This document shows, in pieces, positions 9,099 to 17,282 of a DNA stretch of 64,000 bases (its first letter is position 1; every line of letters starts with the position of its first letter). This stretch comes from Maribellus luteus (GTDB lineage: Bacteria; Bacteroidota; Bacteroidia; Bacteroidales; Prolixibacteraceae). The position numbers and the translations under genes were made by a program. The stretch spans positions 86,254 through 150,253 of the forward strand of contig NZ_QWGR01000012.1 in assembly GCF_003576475.1 (NCBI RefSeq), in the 5' to 3' direction. A model generated the notes under the pieces. That model saw only the letters and a list, made by a program, of their open reading frames with translations, searched no databases and was not told the DNA's origin.

Positions 9099-9349
9099 GG
9101 TTTAGCTGATTTATTTATGATGAAACTAAATTTACGAATAAGCTGAAGTTTTGTATATGTTTAAGATCATCATTTTGAGAAAATTAAGCAGTGGGGCAAT
9201 GATAACACCCCGGAAAATATTATCCCGGATGAGAGAATCCCGGCAAGATTTTGGTGGTTTGAATTACTAGAAGATGACCTTTGTTGCAGGCTGAAATGAT
9301 TCTGTTTTCAGTTTTGGCGCTAATTTGGAGAGGATAAATGCTGCCCGGC

Positions 9350-10636
9350 TTATCCGATCAACTTACGATATTGCTCCTGAAGTTTATTTCCATACGCTTT
9401 TAGCGAATAGTTATTCTGGATGATTGTTTTGTTTTTTTCCGTCACTGAGTCCGCGACTTTTTTAAACAAGGTATTGAGGATGGGGTTTTGTTCAAACACC
9501 TGTTGTTTGGATAACCTTCCGGATTTCAGGTCAGAAATAATTTCCATCTGCATTTTCATGTTCAGGTCTTTGAAATCTACTTTGATACCCGGAATATTCA
9601 GCTTGTAGTACAAGGCCGGAAATTCAAAACCATCTTCTTTAAAATCCCGGGTTATGTAATCTATATCGCGGCCAACAATCGGGGTGTCGAGCAACCAGGG
9701 CTCAAGGTACACCATCCCGAAACTTTCGCGGTAACTGGTGGTAATGCAAAAATCACTTCCGGTCAGCAGGGTTTCAAAATCCGTTTTCATTCCGGCTTCA
9801 AAAATCACATCGATTTCATGATCGGAACAAAACTTCACCCATTGTTGATACATTTCAATTTCTACCGGATTTTGCGGTGCCTGTGTTACCACAAAACTGG
9901 CAATGTGGTCGAATAAAATGGAAAGCAAAATAAGCTCGCCAATATTTTTCCGCTGAATGACTTTTACCGGATAGGTAACCAGCAGCTTGCTTTCATCTCG
10001 TTTCAGCGTTTGGCAGACGGTGCTTTTGGCTTCTGCTTTATCCAGATTCTCAGGCGATGTTTTTACATTCACCGGTTTTGGTAGCCAAACAATTCTTTCC
10101 GGATCTGCTCCATAGGAAACCAACCGTTCGAGATCGGCCGAATTGAGAACTCCAAATTGGTAATTAGGCAGCTTTGGGTAAAGCACCTCATTTACATCCT
10201 GCAAAAAAATATCGGTTAGAATTTCCTTCAAAAAAGTAAGGTAGGAAGGACGGTCTTCCGCGAAATCGTGCACATGGCTAAAAACTTTTACACCTTCTTT
10301 TGCCAGCTGGTAAACGGCATAGGTTACAACCGGGTTTTTGCCCAGGTTTAAATTGTGAAAATGCAAAACGGTGTCGGGCGTAATATGTTCCCTTATTTTT
10401 TGATAAACCAGGTCGAGCAATTGCTTAGCTTCGGAGGCTGCATATTTTTTCTTTTCCAGGTAATTCAACTCCCCGATGATCATCAGCTCTGCGCCTTTTG
10501 AGGTAAACCTTTCAGGATCAGGGCATGCGCCTGTTAGTATTTTTACCGGAGTTCCCCGAAGTACCTCTGTTTGAGATGCGATGATTCTGCTAACCCTGCC
10601 CGGGTTGAGGTGGCTGTGTGCAATGACTACCTGCAT
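9350..10636 (-). CDS. Glycosyltransferase, GT4-like (GT-B fold)
   Basis: 428-residue cytoplasmic protein resembling family 4 retaining glycosyltransferases. The N-terminal Rossmann-like half begins VVIAHSHLNPGRVSR and contains VLHFHNLNLG, a pattern common in GT-B enzymes. The C-terminal half contains CITTSYRESFGMVYLEPWLL at about 303-322, the E-x7-E motif that binds the sugar-nucleotide, followed by DTPIVGRDI. No membrane segment or signal peptide is present. The gene stands alone between GH9 and a divergent creatininase gene, so its acceptor and donor are unknown. It is also not in a polysaccharide cluster. Confidence 0.75.
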   Translation of the reverse strand: MQVVIAHSHLNPGRVSRIIASQTEVLRGTPVKILTGACPDPERFTSKGAELMIIGELNYLEKKKYAASEAKQLLDLVYQKIREHITPDTVLHFHNLNLGKNPVVTYAVYQLAKEGVKVFSHVHDFAEDRPSYLTFLKEILTDIFLQDVNEVLYPKLPNYQFGVLNSADLERLVSYGADPERIVWLPKPVNVKTSPENLDKAEAKSTVCQTLKRDESKLLVTYPVKVIQRKNIGELILLSILFDHIASFVVTQAPQNPVEIEMYQQWVKFCSDHEIDVIFEAGMKTDFETLLTGSDFCITTSYRESFGMVYLEPWLLDTPIVGRDIDYITRDFKEDGFEFPALYYKLNIPGIKVDFKDLNMKMQMEIISDLKSGRLSKQQVFEQNPILNTLFKKVADSVTEKNKTIIQNNYSLKAYGNKLQEQYRKLIG

Positions 10637-10727
10637 GCTGTTTGTTTGAAGTTAAAATTATGAATTCGTAGCTAAAGTTAAAGAAACAATTTATTTTTAA
10701 TCCGGATTTAACTAAAACCTACTTTCC

Positions 10728-11603
10728 ATGAAAAAGCTAATCCTGATTGTCTTTTTATTTTCATCATTTTGTGGGTCGTCGCAAGAACTTCCTTTCAGGT
10801 TGGAAGAATTAACCGCGCCGGATTTCATAAAAGCAGTGGAAAAAAGCTCCAAAACGTGTATCATTCCGATAGGTGTGATGGAAAAGCACGGACCGCATTT
10901 GCCATTGGGAACCGATCTTTTTTTGTCGCGCGAATACGCTCTTCGGGCAGCTGAAAAAGAATATGCCGTCGTTTTTCCCTGGTATTATTTCAGCCAGATA
11001 AACGAAGCGCGCCATCAGCCGGGAACGATTTCGTATTCCCCCGAATTGATTTGGCTTATGCTTCAGGAAACGCTGGACGAGTTAAATCGCAATGGTTTCG
11101 AGAAAATCATCATCGTAAACGGGCATGGCGGCAACAATGCGTTTCTGAATTTTTTCGGAATGGCACAGCTCTCAGAACCACGCAATTACTCGCTTTACTG
11201 GTTTCGTCCCGAGGCGAATCGTGAAGTAGAAAAGAAGGCAGCAGATTTAACGCAACATGATCCTTTTGATGCGCATGCCGGAAACAGTGAAACATCCGAA
11301 ATGGCGGCGTCACAACCACAGCTTACCCATACGAATAGGGCAGGGCAGCAGTCGGGTGCGAATCTTGAGCGGATGAAAAGCCTTCAATATGTTTACTCCG
11401 GAATTTGGTGGTATGCCAGCTATCCGAACCATTACGGCGGCGACGGATCAAAAGCCAATGCCGAGGCCGGCGAATTGCTGGTTGATGAAACCGTAAAACA
11501 GCTGGTGGAAATGATCCAGCTGGTAAAAGCAGACACAGTGGTTCCCGCTTTACAGCAGGAATTTTTCCGGAAAGCTGAGAACCCGCTGGATACAAAACAG
11601 TAA
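10728..11603 (+). CDS. Exported creatininase-family protein
   Basis: Creatininase-family metal-dependent amidohydrolase (family includes creatininase, ArfB-like and MftE-like peptidases). 291 residues with a clear signal peptide (MKKLILIVFLFSSFCGSSQ). Metal and active-site motifs: PIGVMEKHGPHLPLGTD at about 46-62 (the E-x-H-G-x-H-L-P-x-x-T-D signature), NGHGGNN near 130 and DAHAGNSETSEM near 185. Most family members are cytoplasmic, so export to the periplasm is the odd feature, although secreted forms do occur in Bacteroidota. The natural substrate is unknown; a cyclic amide or small peptide is likely from the family. Confidence 0.88.
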   Translation: MKKLILIVFLFSSFCGSSQELPFRLEELTAPDFIKAVEKSSKTCIIPIGVMEKHGPHLPLGTDLFLSREYALRAAEKEYAVVFPWYYFSQINEARHQPGTISYSPELIWLMLQETLDELNRNGFEKIIIVNGHGGNNAFLNFFGMAQLSEPRNYSLYWFRPEANREVEKKAADLTQHDPFDAHAGNSETSEMAASQPQLTHTNRAGQQSGANLERMKSLQYVYSGIWWYASYPNHYGGDGSKANAEAGELLVDETVKQLVEMIQLVKADTVVPALQQEFFRKAENPLDTKQ

Positions 11604-11843
11604 TTGGAGCTGCAAGCTTGGAATGTGGGCGATGAGCTTAACGCGTAGGCTGAAGAGATTTCTGAGATTTGATCGAATTTGATTTGGCCAATGACAGTAT
11701 TATTCTGCACGCTAATAATCAGTGATCTTTAAGTTTAATTGTTTTGAGATCTTATGCTTTCTTCTGCTTTTAGAGCGACCAATAACATTTACATTCTCCG
11801 GTGACGGGAAATTGTTACTTTTACACATGAAGGAGATTGATAA

Positions 11844-12416
11844 ATGGTAGATTATTCAATATTATATTCCTATTTCGAACACATCAACCGAAAGCCTCTG
11901 ATGGAGGAGGAACGGGAGGAAATTACCCGCTTTTTCAGAAAAAGTACTTTTCGGAAAAAAACGATGATCATGAAGGCAGGGGAGGCCAATACCCTGCATT
12001 ACTACATCGAAAAGGGGCTGTTGCGAATGTACATTATCGATCAGAGCGGGAAGGAATTCAACATCCTTTTTGCCCGCGAACGTCAGTGGATCGGTGACCT
12101 GGGAACGCCTGCCGAAACGCCCTATTTTATTGAAACGCTGGAGAACAGCACGGTTTATTCCATTTCCGAAGACAATTTCCATATTCTGTACAAAAGGTAT
12201 ATCAGCCTTGCCAATTATATCCGGAAATCCTATGTTTTCCTGCAAAAGCGATTTGTTTCCATTTTATCAAAAACGGCGGAGGAGAATTACGAAGAACTGG
12301 TGAACGAACATCCCGAGCTGATTCAACGTCTTCCGCAGTACCAAATTTCATCTTATCTGGGAGTAACACCTGTTTTTTTGAGTAAAATACTCGCAAAACG
12401 ATCAAAAAAAGACTAA
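11844..12416 (+). CDS. Crp/Fnr-family transcriptional regulator
   Basis: 190 residues. The N-terminal cyclic-nucleotide-binding-like beta-roll (about 20-115) includes KGLLRMYIIDQSGKEFNILF and FARERQWIGDL. The C-terminal helix-turn-helix lies at about 158-187 (RLPQYQISSYLGVTPVFLSK), with the recognition helix in TPVFLSKILAK, typical of short Bacteroidota Crp-like regulators. The canonical cAMP-binding arginine motif is not obvious and there is no Fnr cysteine set, so the ligand is unknown. It is followed after 87 bp by yceI, which has its own promoter; a regulatory link to yceI or the pirin is possible but unproven. Confidence 0.87.
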   Translation: MVDYSILYSYFEHINRKPLMEEEREEITRFFRKSTFRKKTMIMKAGEANTLHYYIEKGLLRMYIIDQSGKEFNILFARERQWIGDLGTPAETPYFIETLENSTVYSISEDNFHILYKRYISLANYIRKSYVFLQKRFVSILSKTAEENYEELVNEHPELIQRLPQYQISSYLGVTPVFLSKILAKRSKKD

Positions 12417-12464
12417 AAGGTATTTTTCTTAAACTAGTTTATTTTTTTACACCAACACCGGTAG

Positions 12465-12472
12465 TATGTTTG
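12465..12472 (+). promoter_or_regulatory. -7 element of putative yceI promoter
   Basis: TATGTTTG matches the Bacteroidota -7 consensus TAnnTTTG exactly, 31 bases before the yceI ATG. The expected -33 position holds only a T-run (TTTTTT), so the -33 match is weak. Confidence 0.5.
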
Positions 12473-12503
12473 CAGTGAAATTAGAAACTAAAATTTAAGA
12501 AAA

Positions 12504-13121
12504 ATGAAAAAAATTAGTGGACTTTTAGGAATAGCATTAGTAATTGTTTTAGTGGCGGTAACAGGACAGAAAGCTGTTGCGCAGTCAGCATTAAAAGTAG
12601 ATACCAAAACCAGTAAGGTTTACTGGAATGCCAAGAAGGTGACAGGTGAGCATTCAGGGCTTCTTTCGGTTGCTGGCGGAACTGTTTATGTACAGGATGA
12701 GAAAATTACAGGAGCAAGCATTAACCTGGATATGAACACGATTGACTGTACTGACCTGGAAGGTGAATGGAAAGACAAACTGATCGGCCACCTGAAATCA
12801 GATGACTTCTTTTCAGTAGAAAAACATCCGAAAGCAACCTTTGCGATTAAATCGGTAACGAAAGACGGAGCTCAGCATAAAGTTGTGGGAGACTTGACAA
12901 TCAAAGGTATCAAACACGAAATTTCGTTCCCGGCTGAAGTAAAAGTGGAAGGAGATAAACTTACTGCCAACGGAACAGCTACCGTTGATCGTACCAAATA
13001 CGACATTCGTTACGGTTCGGGTAAATTCTTCGAAGGTTTGGGCGATAAAATGATCTACGATACTTTTGACATTCGTTTCGAACTGGTTGCTTCTTCTTCA
13101 GCAGAAATTTCCAAGCCTTAA
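12504..13121 (+). CDS. YceI-family periplasmic lipocalin-like protein
   Basis: 205 residues with a signal peptide (1-26, ending AVAQ). The mature part starts SALKVDTKTSKVYWNAKKVTG, the usual YceI opening (x-D-x-x-x-S-x-x-x-W), and contains HLKSDDFFSVEKHPKATFAI at about 94-113 and VVGDLTIKGIKHEISFP at about 129-145, all classic for this beta-barrel that binds polyisoprenoid or other amphiphilic lipids. The end YDIRYGSGKFFEGLGDKMIY is also typical. Promoter upstream and hairpin downstream suggest a single-gene unit. Its physiological ligand is not predictable. Confidence 0.93.
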   Translation: MKKISGLLGIALVIVLVAVTGQKAVAQSALKVDTKTSKVYWNAKKVTGEHSGLLSVAGGTVYVQDEKITGASINLDMNTIDCTDLEGEWKDKLIGHLKSDDFFSVEKHPKATFAIKSVTKDGAQHKVVGDLTIKGIKHEISFPAEVKVEGDKLTANGTATVDRTKYDIRYGSGKFFEGLGDKMIYDTFDIRFELVASSSAEISKP

Positions 13122-13128
13122 TTCAGCA

Positions 13129-13164
13129 GAAACCATGTTCTGAGTCGGCGACTCAGTTGGTTTC
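13129..13164 (+). terminator. Stem-loop after yceI, probable terminator
   Basis: CTGAGTC / GACTCAG (13140-13146, 13150-13156) form a perfect 7-bp stem with loop GGC, extended by GAAACC / GGTTTC (13129-13134, 13159-13164). The T-run is weak (GGTTTCC), so this may be attenuating rather than complete. Confidence 0.5.
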
Positions 13165-13203
13165 CGGGAATGCAGATTAGAAAATGGTTCCTTACCGGTA
13201 AGT

Positions 13204-13228
13204 GGTGATCGCAAATGCAGCGATCGCC
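13204..13228 (+). other. Stem-loop upstream of pirin gene
   Basis: GGTGATCGC (13204-13212) pairs with GCGATCGCC (13220-13228) through nine pairs including one G-U, with a 7-base loop, in the leader of the pirin gene about 80 bases before its start. It follows a TTACCGGTAA palindrome at 13192-13201. Function unknown. Confidence 0.35.
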
Positions 13229-13309
13229 GAAACCGGCCGAGGAAAACCAAAAGGGAACGACTTTTATTTCGCAGAAGGATTGTTACAGAAAAGCCATAAA
13301 ATACAGATC

Positions 13310-14023
13310 ATGAAAACAATGTTACACAAGGCAGAAACGAGGGGAAGCGCCAATCACGGTTGGTTGGACACGTACCATACGTTTAGTTTTGCCAATTACT
13401 ACGATCCGGAGCGTGTTCATTTTGGTGCATTAAGAGTTTTAAACGATGATTCGATCGCTGGTGGTGGTGGATTTGGCATGCACCCGCACGATAACATGGA
13501 AATTATCACCATTCCGCTCGAAGGCGATTTGCGTCATCGTGACAATATGGGGAACGAAGAGGTAATTCGCGAAGGCGATGTTCAGGTAATGAGTGCCGGA
13601 ACGGGCGTTTTTCACAGCGAATTCAACCACAGCCAGGAGAAAAAAGTAGAACTTCTGCAAATCTGGGTTTTCCCCAACAAGAAAAACGTTCAGCCGCGCT
13701 ACGATCAGATTTCGATTCGTGACATATTCAAAAGCAACGAATTTTACCAGGTTCTGTCTCCCGATTCAGAAGACCAGGGAGTTTGGATACACCAGGATGC
13801 CTGGTTTAGTCTTGGTTCTTTTGACAAAGGTAAAACCGTTTCTTATCAAGTAAAGAAAGACGGAAACGGAGTTTATGCTTTTGTAATTGAAGGAGATGTT
13901 ACCCTCAACGGGCAGGCTCTTAACCGGAGAGACGGACTTGGAATCTGGGAGGTAAGCGAACTAGAATTAGTGGCAGACACCGATGCACGGGTTTTGCTAA
14001 TGGAGGTACCCATGCTAAATTAG
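13310..14023 (+). CDS. Pirin-family bicupin, YhhW-like
   Basis: 237-residue bicupin of the pirin family, whose E. coli member YhhW has quercetin 2,3-dioxygenase activity. Start chosen at the ATG at 13310 (KTMLHKAETRGSANHGWLDT), where family similarity begins; the open frame reaches 13202 but the extra 36 residues look non-coding. N-cupin metal ligands are visible: HPHDNMEI (two His) and later FHSEFNH (His and Glu). SFANYYDPERVHFGALRVLN and VMSAGTGVFHSE match YhhW closely. The C-cupin lacks the ligands, as usual. It probably acts as a metal-dependent redox or oxygenase enzyme; the substrate is unknown. Confidence 0.92.
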   Translation: MKTMLHKAETRGSANHGWLDTYHTFSFANYYDPERVHFGALRVLNDDSIAGGGGFGMHPHDNMEIITIPLEGDLRHRDNMGNEEVIREGDVQVMSAGTGVFHSEFNHSQEKKVELLQIWVFPNKKNVQPRYDQISIRDIFKSNEFYQVLSPDSEDQGVWIHQDAWFSLGSFDKGKTVSYQVKKDGNGVYAFVIEGDVTLNGQALNRRDGLGIWEVSELELVADTDARVLLMEVPMLN

Positions 14024-14108
14024 AGGTACTTTGAGTGAACCCCGGAGTATCCGGGAATCATAAGAAATCAAATTTCAGTGAAGATACAAAGTGGTTGTAT
14101 CCAAAAAG

Positions 14109-14137
14109 AAAGCCGGCTTAAACCGGCTTTCTTTTTT
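14109..14137. terminator. Bidirectional terminator between pirin and gltA
   Basis: AAAGCCGG (14109-14116) and CCGGCTTT (14123-14130) form an 8-bp stem with loop CTTAAA. CTTTTTT follows on plus, and CTTTTTGG follows on minus, so it can serve both convergent genes. Confidence 0.9.
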
Positions 14138-14152
14138 ATGGTGCAATGTCTT

Positions 14153-15472
14153 TTAACAATCGCTTCCTTTTCCTTCAGCTTGCTCTTTGAACCAGCTTAG
14201 CGGGTGAGAAGTCGGGCGCTCAATTGGCATACCGTAAATGCGGTCGTTAACCAACGAAGCCAAAACTCCGAGTGCACGAGATACTCCAAACATTACCGTA
14301 TAGAATGTATATTCTTTAATACCATAATGATACAGCAGCGAGCCACTGTAAGCATCTACATTTGGCCATGGATTTTTGATTTTTCCAACTGACCCGAGAA
14401 TCGGCGGAACCACACGGTACAACTGGTTGACCAGGTTTACCAACGGATCGTTTTTGATGTACTTGTTGGCAAATTCTTCCTGGGCGGTAAAACGCGGGTC
14501 TGTTTTACGCAATACAGCGTGTCCGTATCCCGGAATTACACGGCCTTCTTCGAGCGTTCTCTTGCAATAATCAGAAACCTGTTCATCGGTAGGAGCATCG
14601 GTACCCAAAGCTTCAATCATTTCAAAAATCCAGAAAATCACATCCTGGTTGGCAAAACCATGCAGGGGGCCGGCCAATCCGGTCATTGCGGCTGCGTAGG
14701 CATAATACGGGTTGCTAAGTGCAGACCCTACCAGGTGTGCAGTATGTGCTGATACGTTTCCTCCTTCGTGATCAGCATGAATGATCATATACAGACGGAA
14801 CAAGCGGCGAATATCCTCCGAGTTAAATCCCATCATATGCGCCAGGTTACCTGCCCAGTCGAGACGTGGGTTGGGTTCAATGTGATCGCTGTTATGGAAC
14901 TGGCGGCGGTAAATGTAGGCTGCAATACGCGGAAGACGGGCAATCAGGTTCATCACGTCTTCGTAAGTGGCATCCCAGTAAAATTTCTTGTTTACGCCGG
15001 CCCTGTAAGCTTTCTGGAAAATAGATTCCGTGGCCATCGATAAAATGGCGGCGCTGAACTGGGTCATCGGTTTCGATGTTTTAGGCAGCGCATCAATCAC
15101 GTCGAAAACGTGTTGTGGCACGTGTGCCCGGGTTGCCCAGTCGATCGAAAGGTTGAGGGCATCTTCCTGCGAAGGAATTTCGCCAATCAACATCAGGTAA
15201 AACAAGCCTTCGGGTAGTGGTTCGCCTTCCGGATTGATTTTGGGCAGCTTCTGCTGTAATTCAGGAATGGAGTATCCTTTGAAACGGATACCTTCTTCCG
15301 GGTCAAGTTTCGATGTGTCGGTTACCAACAGAGGTATTCCTTTCATCCCTGTCAATACCTGGCCAAGCGTAACCTGACCGAGCACCACATCGGCATGTTC
15401 TTTTTTTAAGCGTTGGAACTCGGCGGAACATTTGCTTGCTTTCTGGTAAAATCTGTACTTAATGTATTCCAT
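14153..15472 (-). CDS. gltA: Citrate synthase, eukaryote-like
   Basis: Condenses oxaloacetate and acetyl-CoA to citrate, the entry of the TCA cycle. It has 439 residues. The catalytic triad is visible by motif: HADHEGGNVSAHT (His), GLAGPLHGFANQ (His) and RKTDPRF (Asp), with GYGHAVL before the last. The segments SALSNPYYAYAAAMTGLAGP and RFKGYSIPELQ resemble the mitochondrial (type I) enzyme more than E. coli GltA, as is common in Bacteroidota. It is the last gene of the minus-strand TCA run, 31 bp after the E. coli-type isocitrate dehydrogenase gene, and ends at a shared terminator. Confidence 0.96.
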   Translation of the reverse strand: MEYIKYRFYQKASKCSAEFQRLKKEHADVVLGQVTLGQVLTGMKGIPLLVTDTSKLDPEEGIRFKGYSIPELQQKLPKINPEGEPLPEGLFYLMLIGEIPSQEDALNLSIDWATRAHVPQHVFDVIDALPKTSKPMTQFSAAILSMATESIFQKAYRAGVNKKFYWDATYEDVMNLIARLPRIAAYIYRRQFHNSDHIEPNPRLDWAGNLAHMMGFNSEDIRRLFRLYMIIHADHEGGNVSAHTAHLVGSALSNPYYAYAAAMTGLAGPLHGFANQDVIFWIFEMIEALGTDAPTDEQVSDYCKRTLEEGRVIPGYGHAVLRKTDPRFTAQEEFANKYIKNDPLVNLVNQLYRVVPPILGSVGKIKNPWPNVDAYSGSLLYHYGIKEYTFYTVMFGVSRALGVLASLVNDRIYGMPIERPTSHPLSWFKEQAEGKGSDC

Positions 15473-15503
15473 CTGTTTATTGTATTTGTTTGATTATTAT
15501 TGA

Positions 15504-16769
15504 TCAATGCATATTTTTAATGATTTCATCCGCAAACTCGGAAGTGGTAAGCAGCGTGGCTCCTTCCATCTGAGAATGCAGGTCGGATGTTACCTTTCGT
15601 TTGGCAAACACGTGCTCCATGGCATCGTAAACATGTTCGGCAGCTTCGTCCCAGCCAAGGTATTCCAACATCATTACTCCGGAAAGAATCAACGAACCGG
15701 GATTGGCTTTTCCTGTACCTGCGATATTGGGCGCTGTTCCGTGAGTGGCTTCAAAAATGGCATATCCACTTTGGTAGTTGATGTTCGCACCGGGAGAAAT
15801 TCCGATGCCGCCTACCATTGCAGCTAACTGATCAGAAATATAATCTCCGTTCAGGTTCATGGTGGCAATTACCGAGTGATCCCATGGATGTAGCAACGAC
15901 TCCTGCAAAAAGGCATCGGTGATGCAATCTTTTACGATTACTTTTCCGTCTTTCTTGGCTTCATCCAGCGCTTTGTCGGCATCCAGCTGACCTTTTTCTT
16001 CCCTGATCTTTTCGTACTGACGCCAGGTAAAAGTCTGTAATTTGAATTCCGTTTCAGCCAAATCGTAACTCCAGTTTTTGAAGGCTCCCTCCGTAAACTT
16101 CATAATGTTTCCTTTGTGAACGATCGTCACCGAAGGCAGTTTCCGCAGAATGGCGTATTCTATGGCTGCTTTGGTTAAACGCACCGAACCGTCTTTTGAG
16201 ATAGGTTTTACCCCAAAAGAAGAACTTTCAGGAAAACGGATTTTGTCCACACCCATTTCGTTGATCAGGAAATCACGAAATTTTTTGCTCTTATCGTTTC
16301 CCGCCATATATTCGATACCGGCATAAATATCCTCGGTGTTTTCACGGAAAATATGCATGTCAACCATCGACGGGTAACGAATGGGAGAGGGAACGCCTTT
16401 GAACCAACGCACGGGGCGCAGACAAACGTACAAATCCAGTGTTTGGCGAAGGGCAACGTTTAGCGAACGAATTCCTTCTCCGACCGGAGTCTGAAGCGGT
16501 CCTTTAATCCCAACCAGGTGCTCCTTAAAAGCATCTAGTGTTTCCTGCGGAAGATAATTTCCGGTTTCCTTGTAGGCTTTTTCGCCGGCCAGCACCTCTT
16601 TCCAGATCAGTCGTTTTTCGTCGCCATAGGCTTTGGCAACCGCTGCATCCAGTACCCGTTGCGAGGGGCCTGTAATGTCTTTGCCAATACCGTCTCCTTC
16701 AATAAACGGAATCACCGGCTGGTCAGGCACAAAAAGCTTCCCGTTGATTATTTTGGTTTTATTTGTCAT
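15504..16769 (-). CDS. icd: Isocitrate dehydrogenase, E. coli-like type with NAD-type cofactor residues
   Basis: Oxidative decarboxylation of isocitrate to 2-oxoglutarate. It has 421 residues and the E. coli Icd fold: [23 protein letters not shown] (isocitrate-binding Ser102, the AceK site in E. coli), [16 protein letters not shown] and HGTAPNIAG. Aligning by eye to E. coli, the NADP determinants Lys344, Tyr345, Val351, Tyr391 and Arg395 are replaced by Asn348, Ile349, Ala355, Ser395 and Ser399. Loss of Lys344/Tyr345/Arg395 together with Ile and Ala at the other sites is the pattern known for NAD-dependent forms. I infer NAD specificity. A second, NADP-type isocitrate dehydrogenase gene lies just upstream, separated by a GxxExxY gene. 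Confidence 0.93.
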   Translation of the reverse strand: MTNKTKIINGKLFVPDQPVIPFIEGDGIGKDITGPSQRVLDAAVAKAYGDEKRLIWKEVLAGEKAYKETGNYLPQETLDAFKEHLVGIKGPLQTPVGEGIRSLNVALRQTLDLYVCLRPVRWFKGVPSPIRYPSMVDMHIFRENTEDIYAGIEYMAGNDKSKKFRDFLINEMGVDKIRFPESSSFGVKPISKDGSVRLTKAAIEYAILRKLPSVTIVHKGNIMKFTEGAFKNWSYDLAETEFKLQTFTWRQYEKIREEKGQLDADKALDEAKKDGKVIVKDCITDAFLQESLLHPWDHSVIATMNLNGDYISDQLAAMVGGIGISPGANINYQSGYAIFEATHGTAPNIAGTGKANPGSLILSGVMMLEYLGWDEAAEHVYDAMEHVFAKRKVTSDLHSQMEGATLLTTSEFADEIIKNMH

Positions 16770-16793
16770 TTCATTTCTTTTAAATTACTTTTT

Positions 16794-16821
16794 CACGCAG
16801 ATTACACAGAAAAACGCAGAC
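16794..16821. repeat. Inverted repeat arm flanking GxxExxY gene (3' side)
   Basis: 28-bp arm beginning CACGCAGATTACACAG; it matches the reverse complement of 17246-17273 at 21 of 28 positions. It abuts the GxxExxY stop codon with no gap. Confidence 0.7.
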
Positions 16822-17205
16822 TTATATATTGTTAGCTATTCGTTGTATCGATCCTGAGATATTTTCGGTGTTGAAATTAACCAATATGCCTAATTTTTTG
16901 TCGGCTAATTTCAGGTACGAAACTGTTTGTTTAAAGTACAGCTTGTTCATCGTTTCAACCGATTTTATTTCAATTATTACTTTGTTCTCAACCAAAATAT
17001 CGATACGATATCCTTTTTCCAGGTTTTTACCTTTATAGTTCACCGGTACTTCAACCTGATTGTCTATGTTATACCCCATTTCCTGAAGTTCATAGATTAA
17101 AGCTGCCTCATAAACCGACTCCAACAGACCTGGTCCAAGTGTATTGTAAACTTCAAATATTGCTCCTCTGATGTCGTAAGATATTTGATTTTCACTAATT
17201 TCCAT
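16822..17205 (-). CDS. GxxExxY family protein inserted in the TCA run
   Basis: 127-residue protein with the family motif GPGLLESVYEAAL at about 24-36 (G-x-x-E-x-x-Y) and a nuclease-like core RIDILVENKVIIEIKSVE (about 67-84) that resembles a PD-(D/E)XK D...E-x-K arrangement. Members of this family (TIGR04256) are widespread in Bacteroidota, Planctomycetota and others; no biochemical role is firmly known to me. The gene is enclosed by 28-bp imperfect inverted repeats at 16794-16821 and 17246-17273, and has no metabolic link to its neighbours, which are both isocitrate dehydrogenase genes. It looks like the cargo of a small mobile unit. Confidence 0.88.
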   Translation of the reverse strand: MEISENQISYDIRGAIFEVYNTLGPGLLESVYEAALIYELQEMGYNIDNQVEVPVNYKGKNLEKGYRIDILVENKVIIEIKSVETMNKLYFKQTVSYLKLADKKLGILVNFNTENISGSIQRIANNI

Positions 17206-17245
17206 AACTACTTTTTATTTAAGTTACGAGATACTCAAGGTTCCA

Positions 17246-17273
17246 GTCTGCGCATATCTGCAAAATCAGCGTG
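17246..17273. repeat. Inverted repeat arm flanking GxxExxY gene (5' side)
   Basis: Begins GTCTGCGCATATCTG and ends CAGCGTG. It pairs with 16794-16821 (21 of 28), 41 bp upstream of the GxxExxY start and 10 bp from the next gene's stop. Confidence 0.7.
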
Positions 17274-17282
17274 CATAATTAT

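Noticed and set aside
13202..13309. N-terminal extension of the pirin to 13202
   Set aside because: Similarity to YhhW begins at the ATG at 13310; the extra part contains the DNA hairpin at 13204-13228.
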